DNA from: Caulobacter sp. | Lineage (GTDB): Bacteria > Pseudomonadota > Alphaproteobacteria > Caulobacterales > Caulobacteraceae | Assembly (NCBI GenBank): GCA_017745235.1 | Contig: JAGHZU010000001.1 | Location: 186,001-250,000 of the forward strand | DNA: 64,000 nt | Direction of reading: 5' to 3' | Shown here: in pieces, positions 47,717-55,715 of the stretch | Numbering within the stretch: the stretch's first letter is position 1 | Layout: each line of letters starts with the position of its first letter | Translations under genes and position numbers: made by a program | Notes under the pieces: model-generated | Told to the model about the DNA's origin: nothing | The model's input: only the letters and a program-made list of their open reading frames with translations | The model's database searches: none

Positions 47717-49105
47717 ATGACCGCCTCCGTCTTCGACCTCTTCAAACTCGGCGTCGGCCCGTCGAGCAGCCACACCATGGGACCGATGACGGCCGCGGTG
47801 ATGTTCGTCCGGCGCCTGAGCGACGCCGGTCGGCTGGCCGATGTGGCGCGTGTCGAGACCCGGCTCTACGCCTCCCTGGCCTTGACCGGTCGCGGCCACG
47901 CCACCGACCGGGCGGTGATCCTGGGCCTGATGGGCTTCGTGCCCGCCGAGCTGGACCCCGACGCCGGCGAGGCCGCCCTGCTGGAGAGCCAGGCGACCCA
48001 GTCCCTGAAGCTGGGCGGCGAGATCGACATCGCCTTCGATGAGGCCAAGGACATCGTCTGGGCCGGTCACGAGCGCCTGCCCCAGCACCCGAACGCCCTG
48101 ACCTTCACCGCCTACGACAAGGCTGGCGACGTCGTCGGCGAGCGCTCCTACTTCTCGATCGGCGGCGGCTTCGTGCGCGACGAGAGCGAGATGGGCCGCA
48201 ACACCCCGCCCGACGAGGGCCCGGCCATTCCCTTTCCGTTCGAGAGCAGCGCCGACCTGCTGGAGCGGGCCGAGGCGGCGGGCCTGACCATCGCCCAGGT
48301 CATGGCCGCCAATGAACGGGCGCGGATGGACGAGACGGCCCTGAACGCGGGCCTGGACCGCATCTTCGCGGCCATGGAGGCCTGCATAGACCGGGGCATG
48401 CGGGTGGACGGCGTGCTGCCCGGCGGCCTGACGGTCAAGCGCCGCGCCCGCCAGATCCACCAGACGATCCTGGGCCGCATGGAACGCCAGATGAGCGACC
48501 CGCTGGCGGCGATGGACTTCGTCAACCTGTGGGCCATGGCCGTGAACGAGGAGAACGCCGCCGGCGGCCGGGTCGTCACCGCCCCCACCAACGGCGCGGC
48601 GGGCCTGGTGCCGGCCGTGCTGCGGTTCTTCGTGCGGTTCCACAAGGGGACGCCCGAACAGGTCCGCACCTTCCTGCTGACGGCGGCGGCGATCGGCGCG
48701 CTCTACAAGCGCAACGCCTCGATCAGCGGCGCCGAGGTCGGCTGCCAGGGCGAGGTGGGCGTGGCCTGCTCGATGGCGGCAGCGGGCCTGGCCGCGGCCC
48801 TCGGCGGAACCAACAGCCAGATCGAGAACGCCGCCGAGATCGGCATGGAGCACAATCTGGGCCTGACCTGCGATCCGATCGGCGGCCTCGTCCAGATCCC
48901 CTGCATCGAGCGCAACGCCATGGGCGCGATCAAGGCCATCGACGCCGCCCGCCTGGCCCTGCTGGGCGACGGCCAGCACTCGGTGAGCCTCGACAAGGTG
49001 ATCGCCACGATGAAGCGCACCGGCGAGGACATGAACGAGATCTACAAGGAGACCTCGCTGGGCGGTTTGGCGGTGGGCCTGTCGGTGAACCGGGTGGAGT
49101 GCTGA
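47717..49105 (+). CDS. sdaA: L-serine ammonia-lyase (L-serine dehydratase)
   Basis: 462-residue single-chain iron-sulfur L-serine deaminase (L-serine to pyruvate and ammonia). The N-terminal [20 protein letters not shown] block and the C-terminal domain with [4Fe-4S] cysteines ([12 protein letters not shown] and [14 protein letters not shown]) are present. The end of the chain (NRVEC) carries the C-terminal Cys common in this family. Starts ATG at 47717, likely its own transcript; followed by DUF72 after 70 bases. Confidence 0.95.
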   Translation: MTASVFDLFKLGVGPSSSHTMGPMTAAVMFVRRLSDAGRLADVARVETRLYASLALTGRGHATDRAVILGLMGFVPAELDPDAGEAALLESQATQSLKLGGEIDIAFDEAKDIVWAGHERLPQHPNALTFTAYDKAGDVVGERSYFSIGGGFVRDESEMGRNTPPDEGPAIPFPFESSADLLERAEAAGLTIAQVMAANERARMDETALNAGLDRIFAAMEACIDRGMRVDGVLPGGLTVKRRARQIHQTILGRMERQMSDPLAAMDFVNLWAMAVNEENAAGGRVVTAPTNGAAGLVPAVLRFFVRFHKGTPEQVRTFLLTAAAIGALYKRNASISGAEVGCQGEVGVACSMAAAGLAAALGGTNSQIENAAEIGMEHNLGLTCDPIGGLVQIPCIERNAMGAIKAIDAARLALLGDGQHSVSLDKVIATMKRTGEDMNEIYKETSLGGLAVGLSVNRVEC

Positions 49106-49175
49106 GGGGGCCTTGAGGCCTTGCCGATCCGCGAGACGCTGCTAGTGTGCCCGCCGGAACAGGAAGGGAACAAAC

Positions 49176-49928
49176 ATGGCCAAGGGCGTGATCCGCACCG
49201 GCATCGGCGGCTGGACGTTCGAGCCCTGGCGCGGGACCTTCTATCCGGACGATCTCAAGCAGAAGGACGAGCTGAAATACGCCTCGTCCAAGGTGACCAG
49301 CATCGAGATCAACGGCACCTACTATTCCACCTTCAAGCCCAACAGCTGGCAGAAGTGGCGCGACGAGACGCCCGACGACTTCGTGTTCTCGGTCAAGGCC
49401 AGCCGGTTCTGCACCAATCGCCGGGTGCTGTCGGAGAACAACGACTCCATGGAGAAGTTCCTGGCCCAGGGACTGGAGGAGCTGGGCCCCAAGCTGGGCC
49501 CCATCAACTGGCAGTTCATGGCCACCAAGAAGTTCGATCCGGTCGACTTCGAAGGCTTCCTCAAGCTCCTGCCCAAGGAGATCGGCGGCCGGCCGGCGCG
49601 CCATGCGCTGGAGGTCCGAAGCCCCACCTTCGCCTGCCAGGAGTTCTACGACCTGGCGGCCAAATACGGCGCGGCCATCGTCTACGCCGTTGACGACGAA
49701 GAGCCGACCTGGCCCTGCATCGACCAGCCCACCGCGGACTTCACCTACGCCCGCCTGATGTCCAGCCGCCCCGACGAGCCCACCGGCATGAGCTCGGCCG
49801 AACTGGACGGGGTGGTCAAGCAGGCCCGCGCCTGGGCCGAGCGCGGCGACGTGTTCGCCTACTTCATCGCCGGGGCCAAGGTGCGCAACCCGCACGCCGC
49901 CATGGCCCTGATCGAGAAGCTGGGGTGA
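49176..49928 (+). CDS. DUF72 family protein
   Basis: 250 residues, TIM-barrel DUF72 protein. Family signatures: GIGGWTFEPWRGTFYP, SIEINGTYYSTFKPNSWQKWRDETPDDFVFSVKASRFC and the EVRSPTFAC strand. Biochemical function not established. Its stop codon lies in an 8-bp hairpin (49924-49945) that is part of a repeat. Confidence 0.92.
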   Translation: MAKGVIRTGIGGWTFEPWRGTFYPDDLKQKDELKYASSKVTSIEINGTYYSTFKPNSWQKWRDETPDDFVFSVKASRFCTNRRVLSENNDSMEKFLAQGLEELGPKLGPINWQFMATKKFDPVDFEGFLKLLPKEIGGRPARHALEVRSPTFACQEFYDLAAKYGAAIVYAVDDEEPTWPCIDQPTADFTYARLMSSRPDEPTGMSSAELDGVVKQARAWAERGDVFAYFIAGAKVRNPHAAMALIEKLG

Positions 49929-49992
49929 GGGCGTAGCCCCTCACCCTCCCACCGCGACGCGGCGAGCCCCGCCCTCTCCCGCCGGGAACGGG
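49924..49992. repeat. Intergenic GC-rich palindromic repeat overlapping two gene ends
   Basis: GGTGAGGG (49924-49931) pairs with CCCTCACC (49938-49945); beyond it run CCACCGCGACGCGGCGAGCC and CTCTCCCGCCGGGAACGGGG. The element covers the stop of the DUF72 gene and supplies the last 15 or so codons of the convergent epimerase gene (encoding FPAGEGGARRVAVGG). Confidence 0.6.
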
Positions 49993-50951
49993 GTCGAGGC
50001 CGGCAGACACCCCATCGCCCGCAGGCTGGCGCCCACCGCCACGTCCAGCGGCGTGTGCGGGACCTCGCCCAGGAAGGCCCGCAGCTTGCCGTCGTTCAGC
50101 ACCAGGGGCTCGCGCCACAGATAGCGCATCTCGGCCATCTCACGGAACAGCGGCACGAACGGCGACAGCGCCGCGATCAAGGCCCAGGGGAAGGTCCGGA
50201 CCGGCAGGTTCGGCTGGCCGGTCACGCGCCGGATCGACCGCGCCATCTGGCCCCATTCCAGCAGATGACCGCCGAAGTGGAAGGTCTCGAACGCCGACAG
50301 GCGCTCGGCGCGGTCCAGCAGGCGGGCGATGGTCTCGGCCACGTCGGGCAGGTAGGCCCAGGCGTGGGCCAGACCCCTGGCCGAGGGCTCGGTGACCGAC
50401 CGGACCGGTCCGCCGGGTTTGATCACCGCCTGGCCAAACCAGTTGTTGCCGGCGTGCGGCCCGAAATAGTCGCCGGCCCGGACGATCAGCGCCGGCGCGC
50501 CCCGGCTCGAGGCGGAGCGCAGCCGCGTCTCCATTTCCACCCGGATCCGCCCCTTGCGGGTGGACGGCCGCTGGGGCGCGGCCTCGTCGATCAGGGGAAA
50601 GGCCTCCAGGCCGTAGTTGTAGACCGTGCCCGGCAGCACGATGCGGGCGCCCTCGGCCAGGGCCGCGGCGATGGTGTTGTCCAGCATCGGCAGCACCAGC
50701 TTATCCCAATCCTTGTAGCCGGGCGGATTGGCGGCATGGACAATCAGGGAGACGCCCCGGGCCGCGCGGGCTACGTCGGCGGCGACCATGGCGTCGCCGT
50801 CGATCCATTCGATGCCCGGGCGGGCGGACTGCGGCCGGCGGGTCAGGGCCCGGACGGCCCAGCCGTGGCGGACCAGGGCCGCGGCCGTCTCGCCGCCGAC
50901 GCCGCCGCCCGCGCCGATCACCAGGGCTATGCGTTGTTGGGTCGTGCTCAT
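49941..50951 (-). CDS. NAD-dependent epimerase/dehydratase-like SDR protein
   Basis: 336-residue extended SDR/atypical NmrA-like protein. Cofactor site ALVIGAGGGVGGETAAALVRHG, strands WAVRALTRRP and VIVHAANPPG; but YGLEAF replaces the usual YxxxK and the catalytic Lys is not evident, so enzymatic activity is uncertain. The C-terminal tail (TPFPAGEGGARRVAVGG) is encoded by an intergenic repeat. Divergent from the LysR regulator, which may control it. Confidence 0.82.
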   Translation of the reverse strand: MSTTQQRIALVIGAGGGVGGETAAALVRHGWAVRALTRRPQSARPGIEWIDGDAMVAADVARAARGVSLIVHAANPPGYKDWDKLVLPMLDNTIAAALAEGARIVLPGTVYNYGLEAFPLIDEAAPQRPSTRKGRIRVEMETRLRSASSRGAPALIVRAGDYFGPHAGNNWFGQAVIKPGGPVRSVTEPSARGLAHAWAYLPDVAETIARLLDRAERLSAFETFHFGGHLLEWGQMARSIRRVTGQPNLPVRTFPWALIAALSPFVPLFREMAEMRYLWREPLVLNDGKLRAFLGEVPHTPLDVAVGASLRAMGCLPASTPFPAGEGGARRVAVGG

Positions 50952-51054
50952 GTCGATCTCCCGTCAGCAGGGGTGTGAAGCGATGACGGAAAGGTGCGCC
51001 GGGCGGAGATAAACTAAAATTGCCCAACATCATTGATCAGCTATACAGAAATGC

Positions 51055-51948
51055 ATGATCGATCCCGATTGGAGTCTCTATCGCGCCTTCCTGGCCGTGC
51101 TGACCGAGGGCAGCCTGTCGGCGGCGGCCCGGAGCCTGGGGCTGACCCAGCCGACCCTGGGCCGCCAGGTGGCCGAGCTGGAGCGCGTGCTGGGCGTGGC
51201 CCTGTTCATCCGCTCGCCCCAGGGCCTGAAGCCGACCGATGCGGCGCTGGAACTGGCGCCCCACGCCCGCGCCATGGCCGGGGCGGCCAGCGCCCTGGTC
51301 CGCGCCGCATCAGGAGCCGGCGACAGCACGCGCGGCGTGGTGCGCCTGACCGCCAGCGAGATCGTCGGCGCCGAGGTGCTGCCCCCGATCCTGGCCGCCT
51401 TCCGCCCGCTGCATCCCGGCGTGGCGGTGGAGATGTCGCTGGACAACCAGCAGCAGGACCTGCTGCGCGGCGAGGCCGACATCGCCGTGCGGATGGTCCG
51501 CCCCACCCAGGACGCCCTGGTCGCCCGCCGCCTGGCCGACACGCACCTGGGCCTCTACGCCCACCGCCGCTATGTCGAGGCGCAGGGGGCGCCGGCCACG
51601 CTGGACGACCTGCGCGACCATGCCCTGGTCGGCTTCGACCGCGAGACGCCGTTCCTGCGCGCCCTGATGCAGCGCCTGCCGCTGGGCGGACGCGGCTTCG
51701 ACTTTCGCGCCGACAGCGACCTGGCCCAGCTGGCCGCCGTCCGGGCCGGCTTCGGCGTCGGCTTCATCCAGCACGGCGTCGCCCGCCGCGATCCCGATCT
51801 GATCCCCCTGTGCCCGGGCCAGATCGGCTTCCAGCTGGAGGTCTGGCTGGTCATGCACGAGGACCTGCGCGCCACCCCGCGCATGCGGACGATGTTCGAC
51901 TACCTTGCCGAGGGGCTGACCGCCTTCCTGGCGACGTCACAGCCCTAG
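51055..51948 (+). CDS. LysR-family transcriptional regulator
   Basis: 297 residues. N-terminal winged HTH (YRAFLAVLTEGSLSAAARSLGLTQPTLGRQVAELE) and a co-inducer domain of the periplasmic-binding fold. Start ATG at 51055. Divergent from the epimerase-like gene with a 103-base shared intergenic region, the standard LysR layout. The inducer is unknown. Confidence 0.93.
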   Translation: MIDPDWSLYRAFLAVLTEGSLSAAARSLGLTQPTLGRQVAELERVLGVALFIRSPQGLKPTDAALELAPHARAMAGAASALVRAASGAGDSTRGVVRLTASEIVGAEVLPPILAAFRPLHPGVAVEMSLDNQQQDLLRGEADIAVRMVRPTQDALVARRLADTHLGLYAHRRYVEAQGAPATLDDLRDHALVGFDRETPFLRALMQRLPLGGRGFDFRADSDLAQLAAVRAGFGVGFIQHGVARRDPDLIPLCPGQIGFQLEVWLVMHEDLRATPRMRTMFDYLAEGLTAFLATSQP

Positions 51949-51965
51949 GACGGCCGAAAACGTGG

Positions 51966-51981
51966 TTAACTAGACCTCAAC
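51966..51981 (+). promoter_or_regulatory. CtrA-like box TTAA-N7-TCAAC
   Basis: TTAA-CTAGACC-TCAAC matches the CtrA consensus TTAA-N7-TTAAC with one mismatch, 22 bases upstream of the ATG of the secreted cysteine-rich protein at 52004. If this is a CtrA promoter, the gene would be cell-cycle regulated. Match and position are seen; function is inferred. Confidence 0.4.
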
Positions 51982-52003
51982 GTCACGCCGCTACTCTTCC
52001 CGC

Positions 52004-52324
52004 ATGCGCCGCGTGCTCGCTTCATTGCTGATCCTGGCCGCCCTGGCTTCGGCGGCCGGAGCCCAGACCGCCAAGCGCGCGCGGATCGTCCCGCCGTCGC
52101 CCGCCGCCGCCCCCGCGCCGCCCGACACTCCGGCCCTTCCGCCGCCCCTGGTTCCGCTGACCGGCGCGGCCCAGGCCCGCGACCCGGACCAGTGCCGCTC
52201 GTCATGCAACCGCACCTACTATTTCTGCCGGGCCAACGGCGACGACGACACGTGTTCCACCAGTTGGGCCCAGTGCAAGGCGCGCTGCACGGCCACCTAC
52301 TCGCCGCGCCCCCTCGGCGGCTGA
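52004..52324 (+). CDS. Secreted protein with symmetric six-Cys helical hairpin
   Basis: 106 residues. Signal peptide (MRRVLASLLILAALASAAGA), a Pro/Ala-rich segment (about 33-62), and a 35-residue cysteine core: C-x3-C-x6-C-x8-C-x6-C-x3-C (CRSSCNRTYYFC ... CSTSWAQCKARC), a mirror-symmetric pattern suitable for two antiparallel helices held by three disulfides. Then TATYSPRPLGG. A CtrA-like box lies 22 bases upstream. Not a family I can name; probable periplasmic or outer-surface protein needing DsbA. Downstream gene (flavin monooxygenase) is 73 bases away on the same strand but unrelated in type. Confidence 0.75.
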   Translation: MRRVLASLLILAALASAAGAQTAKRARIVPPSPAAAPAPPDTPALPPPLVPLTGAAQARDPDQCRSSCNRTYYFCRANGDDDTCSTSWAQCKARCTATYSPRPLGG

Positions 52325-52397
52325 CCAAACGGAAGTTTGACGGCCCGCATAACGCTGATACGCTCACCTGAACAACGATAAGTCAGGGAGAAGCGCG

Positions 52398-53777
52398 ATG
52401 GCCCCGGCATTGCCGAAAGCCTGCATCATCGGCGCGGGCTGCAGCGGCTTCACCACCGCCAAGCGGCTGAAGGACGCCGGCGTCCCCTACGACTGCTTCG
52501 AGGCCTCCGACGACATCGGCGGCAACTGGTACTACCGCAATCCCAACGGCCTGTCGGCCTGCTACGAGAGCCTGCACATCGACACCTCGAAATGGCGCCT
52601 GGCCTTCGAGGACTTCCCCGTACCGAAGGACTGGCCCGACTTTCCCCATCACAGCCAGCTCCTCCAGTACTTCAAGGACTACGTCGCCCATTTCGGACTG
52701 CGCGAGACGATCACCTTCAATACCCGGGTGGAGAAGGCCGAGCGCACGGCCGACGGCCTGTGGGCGGTGACGCTGTCGACCGGCGAGACCCGGCTCTACG
52801 ACGTGCTGATCGTCGCCAACGGCCATCACTGGAACCCGCGCGTCCCGGACTATCCGGGAACGTTCGACGGCGCGGCCTTCCACGCCCACGCCTATTGCGA
52901 CCCGTTCGACCCTGTCGACATGCGCGGCAAGACCGTGGTGGTGGTCGGCATGGGCAATTCGGCCATGGACATCGCCAGCGAACTTTCCCAGCGACCGATC
53001 GCGGGCAAGCTGATCGTTTCGGCCCGCCGCGGGGTATGGGTGTTTCCCAAGTATCTGAACGGCAAGCCGTCCGACAAATCCACCATGCCGGCCTGGATGC
53101 CGCGCAAGCTGGGCCTGAGCATCGCCCGCTCGATGATCCGCAAGACCGTGGGCCGGATGGAGGACTACGGCCTGCCCAAGCCCGACCACGAGCCGCTGGA
53201 GGCCCACCCCTCGGTCAGCGGCGAGTTCCTGACCCGGGCCGGCTGCGGCGACATCACCTTCAAGCCGGCGATCAAGGCGCTGGAAGGGAAGAACGTCCGG
53301 TTCGCCGACGACAGCGTCGAGCCGGTGGACGTCATCGTCTACGCCACCGGCTACAAGATCAGCTTCCCGTTCCTGGACGATCCCGCCCTGGTCCCCGACG
53401 CCGACCATCGCCTGCCGCTGTTCAAGCGCATGATGAAGCCGGGCGTCCCCAATCTCTTCTACATGGGCCTGGCCCAGGCCCTGCCGACGCTGGTGAACTT
53501 CGCCGAGCAGCAATCCAAGCTGGTCGCCGCCTACCTGACGGGCCGCTACGCCCTGCCGCCGGTGGCCGAGATGGAGAAGATCACCGCCCGCGACGAGGCG
53601 CGCCATACCGGCCAGTACTACGCCTCGGCCCGGCACACGATCCAGGTCGACTTCGGGGTCTACTGCGCCGATCTGAAGAAGGAGATCGCGGCCGGCGACA
53701 GGCGGGCCCGCGCGTCCGGCGGCGCCCTGCCGGCGCCGCCCCGCGCCGACGGCGGCCTGCGGATCGCCGCGGAATGA
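52398..53777 (+). CDS. Flavin-containing monooxygenase (Baeyer-Villiger-type)
   Basis: 459 residues. FAD motif IIGAGCSGFTTAKRL, NADPH motif VVGMGNSAMDIA, and the FxGxxxHxxx(Y/W) fingerprint in FDGAAFHAHAY. Such enzymes oxidise ketones to esters (Baeyer-Villiger) or heteroatoms. SD GGGAGAAG precedes the ATG at 52398. A TetR regulator, an esterase and an MDR oxidoreductase follow on the same strand, which fits ketone degradation through an ester. Substrate unknown. Confidence 0.88.
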   Translation: MAPALPKACIIGAGCSGFTTAKRLKDAGVPYDCFEASDDIGGNWYYRNPNGLSACYESLHIDTSKWRLAFEDFPVPKDWPDFPHHSQLLQYFKDYVAHFGLRETITFNTRVEKAERTADGLWAVTLSTGETRLYDVLIVANGHHWNPRVPDYPGTFDGAAFHAHAYCDPFDPVDMRGKTVVVVGMGNSAMDIASELSQRPIAGKLIVSARRGVWVFPKYLNGKPSDKSTMPAWMPRKLGLSIARSMIRKTVGRMEDYGLPKPDHEPLEAHPSVSGEFLTRAGCGDITFKPAIKALEGKNVRFADDSVEPVDVIVYATGYKISFPFLDDPALVPDADHRLPLFKRMMKPGVPNLFYMGLAQALPTLVNFAEQQSKLVAAYLTGRYALPPVAEMEKITARDEARHTGQYYASARHTIQVDFGVYCADLKKEIAAGDRRARASGGALPAPPRADGGLRIAAE

Positions 53778-53840
53778 ACGCGCGCGGCGGGCGGGAAACC
53801 ACGTGGCGCTTGCTCCCGCCCCGGAATGAGGCTGTGATCG

Positions 53841-53853
53841 TGACGGGCCGTCA
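53841..53853. promoter_or_regulatory. Inverted repeat TGACGG-G-CCGTCA, candidate TetR operator
   Basis: Six-base arms around a single G, 28 bases before the ATG of the TetR-type regulator and after the monooxygenase. A site of this size next to a TetR gene is a plausible autoregulatory operator. Confidence 0.4.
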
Positions 53854-53881
53854 TCAGGGCCTCGTTACGAGTCGCGATCCG

Positions 53882-54523
53882 ATGTCCAACATCGCCTTTT
53901 TCCCCGTCCGCGAGCCGTCCGAGGACAACCGGCCAGGCAAGCGCGAGCGCACCAAGGTGGCCAACCGCCAGGCGATCCTGGACGCCGCCCGCGAAGTGTT
54001 CGGCGAATTGGGCTACGAGGCCTCGACCGTGCGCGACATCATCCGCCGCACCGGCTTGGCCAGCGGCACATTCTACAACTACTACAAGTCCAAGGAAGAA
54101 GTGTTCGACGCCCTGGCCGACGACGGCGCGCGGCGCTTCCGGCCGATCCTTCGGGCGGAGTCCGAAAGGGCGGTCGACTTCGAGGGCTTCCTGCGCGGGG
54201 CCATCCGCGCCTATTTCCACTTCCTGCGCGAAGAGCACGAGAGCTGGCGCATCAACCGGCCGGCCGGCGAGGTGTTTCCCCACGCACGCCCCACGCCCGA
54301 GATCCAGGCGGTGTTCGACGAGGTGCACGCGGCCCTGGCCAAGGTGCTGGAGCACGACCACGCCCCCGCCGTCGATCTGGACTACTTCGCCGCCGCCTGT
54401 ATCGCCGTGGCCCGCGAGGTGGGCGACAAGATGCTGGAGCGCCGCCCCATCGACACCGAGGGCGCGGCTGACTTCGCCGTACGGATGATCCTGGGCGGCC
54501 TGCCCGCCCTGCCCAGACCCTAG
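53882..54523 (+). CDS. TetR-family transcriptional regulator
   Basis: 213 residues. N-terminal HTH of the TetR type (RQAILDAAREVFGELGYEASTVRDIIRRTGLASGTFYNYYKSKEEVFDAL), then an all-helical ligand domain ending RMILGGLPALPRP. Start at ATG 53882; the frame is open upstream but codes only for the monooxygenase in another frame. Between monooxygenase and esterase, so it probably controls this catabolic cluster. Confidence 0.92.
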   Translation: MSNIAFFPVREPSEDNRPGKRERTKVANRQAILDAAREVFGELGYEASTVRDIIRRTGLASGTFYNYYKSKEEVFDALADDGARRFRPILRAESERAVDFEGFLRGAIRAYFHFLREEHESWRINRPAGEVFPHARPTPEIQAVFDEVHAALAKVLEHDHAPAVDLDYFAAACIAVAREVGDKMLERRPIDTEGAADFAVRMILGGLPALPRP

Positions 54524-54555
54524 ATCCCCTTCCCACCAAGAAAGAGAAGCCCCCA

Positions 54556-55614
54556 ATGGCCGATCCCGCCGTCCAGAAGTTCATCCTCAAGGTCATCATG
54601 TCGCTGCCCAGCCCCGTGCTGCGGGCGATGTCCGGCGGCGGGGTGGTCTATCGCGGCGGGCGCACCCTGGATCCTCGCTTCCAGTTCCTGGCCAACGCGG
54701 CCGCGCGCATGCCCTCGATGACCAGCCTGGCGCCGGAAGAGGCCCGCGCCGCCAGCGCCCGGGGCCTGGCGGCGATGAGCGGTCCGCCAGAGCCGGGCGT
54801 GCGCACAGAGAACCTGTCGATCGAGGGGCCGCGCGGCCCGATCCCGCTGCGCGCCTATCGCCCGGCCGAGCAGGACGCCGACAAGCCGCTGATCGTCTTC
54901 GCCCACTTCGGCGGCGGGGTGATCGGCGACCTGGAGACCTGCCACGCCTTCTGCGGGATCCTGGCGCGCATCTGCCGCACGGCGGTGATCTCGATCGACT
55001 ATCGCCTGGCGCCCGAGCACCGGTTCCCGGCGGGGCTGGAGGACGTGCTGGCCGCCTACCGCTGGTCGCGCGACAACGCCGCCCGCTTCGGAGCCGCGCC
55101 CGGCGCGGCGGCGATCGGCGGCGACTCCATGGGCGGCAACTTCTCGGCCATCCTGGCCCAGGAGATGCAGCGGGTGGGCGAACCCCAGCCGGCCCTGCAA
55201 TTGCTGATCTATCCGGCCGTGGACGTGGCCAGCGAGACGCCCTCCATGACCACCTACGGCGACGCCTATCCGCTGAGCCGGCCGATCATGGACTGGTTCA
55301 TGGGCCACTACATGGGCCCCGAGGCCGATCCGGCCGATCCGCGCCTGTCGCCGGACAAGACCGCCGACCTGTCGGGCCTGGCCCCGGCCGTGGTCGTCAC
55401 GGCCGGCTTCGACCCGCTGGTCGACCAGGGCGAGGCCTACGCCAAGCGCCTGGCCGCCGCCGGCGTGCCGACCACCTACCGCTGCTACGACAGCCTGGCC
55501 CACGGTTTCACCGCCTTCACCGGCGCGATTCCCGCCGCCGACGCCGCCTGCCGCGAGATCGCGACGCTGGTGAAGGCCGGGCTGGAGGCTTCTCCCGCGT
55601 CATCCCCGGCGTAG
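54556..55614 (+). CDS. Alpha/beta hydrolase/esterase (HSL type)
   Basis: 352-residue carboxylesterase of the hormone-sensitive lipase group: oxyanion motif HFGGG (usually HGGG), nucleophile GDSMGGN, Asp in FDPLVDQ and His in LAHGFTAF. It starts 32 bases after the TetR gene and is probably co-transcribed. It could hydrolyse the ester made by the monooxygenase. The last five codons (ASSPA) and the stop lie inside a palindromic repeat element. Confidence 0.88.
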   Translation: MADPAVQKFILKVIMSLPSPVLRAMSGGGVVYRGGRTLDPRFQFLANAAARMPSMTSLAPEEARAASARGLAAMSGPPEPGVRTENLSIEGPRGPIPLRAYRPAEQDADKPLIVFAHFGGGVIGDLETCHAFCGILARICRTAVISIDYRLAPEHRFPAGLEDVLAAYRWSRDNAARFGAAPGAAAIGGDSMGGNFSAILAQEMQRVGEPQPALQLLIYPAVDVASETPSMTTYGDAYPLSRPIMDWFMGHYMGPEADPADPRLSPDKTADLSGLAPAVVVTAGFDPLVDQGEAYAKRLAAAGVPTTYRCYDSLAHGFTAFTGAIPAADAACREIATLVKAGLEASPASSPA

Positions 55615-55693
55615 CGCAGCGAAGACCCGGGACCCAGGGGCCGCGCGCCCCGTCCCCGGGTCCCGGATCGCCTCTGGGAGGCTTCCGGGATGA
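55600..55693. repeat. Palindromic intergenic repeat overlapping esterase stop codon
   Basis: Terminal arms TCATCCCCGG (55600-55609) and CCGGGATGA (55685-55693) and inner arms CCCGGGACCC (55626-55635) and GGGTCCCGG (55658-55666) make a nested cruciform. The TCATCCCCGGCG...GACCCGGGACCC wording matches dispersed repeats common in alphaproteobacterial genomes. The esterase ends inside it. Confidence 0.65.
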
Positions 55694-55715
55694 CAACAGT
55701 TATGCGGATGGTTTG

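Noticed and set aside
52592..53881. 5' extension of the TetR gene frame to 52592
   Set aside because: This part overlaps the flavin monooxygenase in another frame and has shadow-like composition; the TetR homology begins at ATG 53882.
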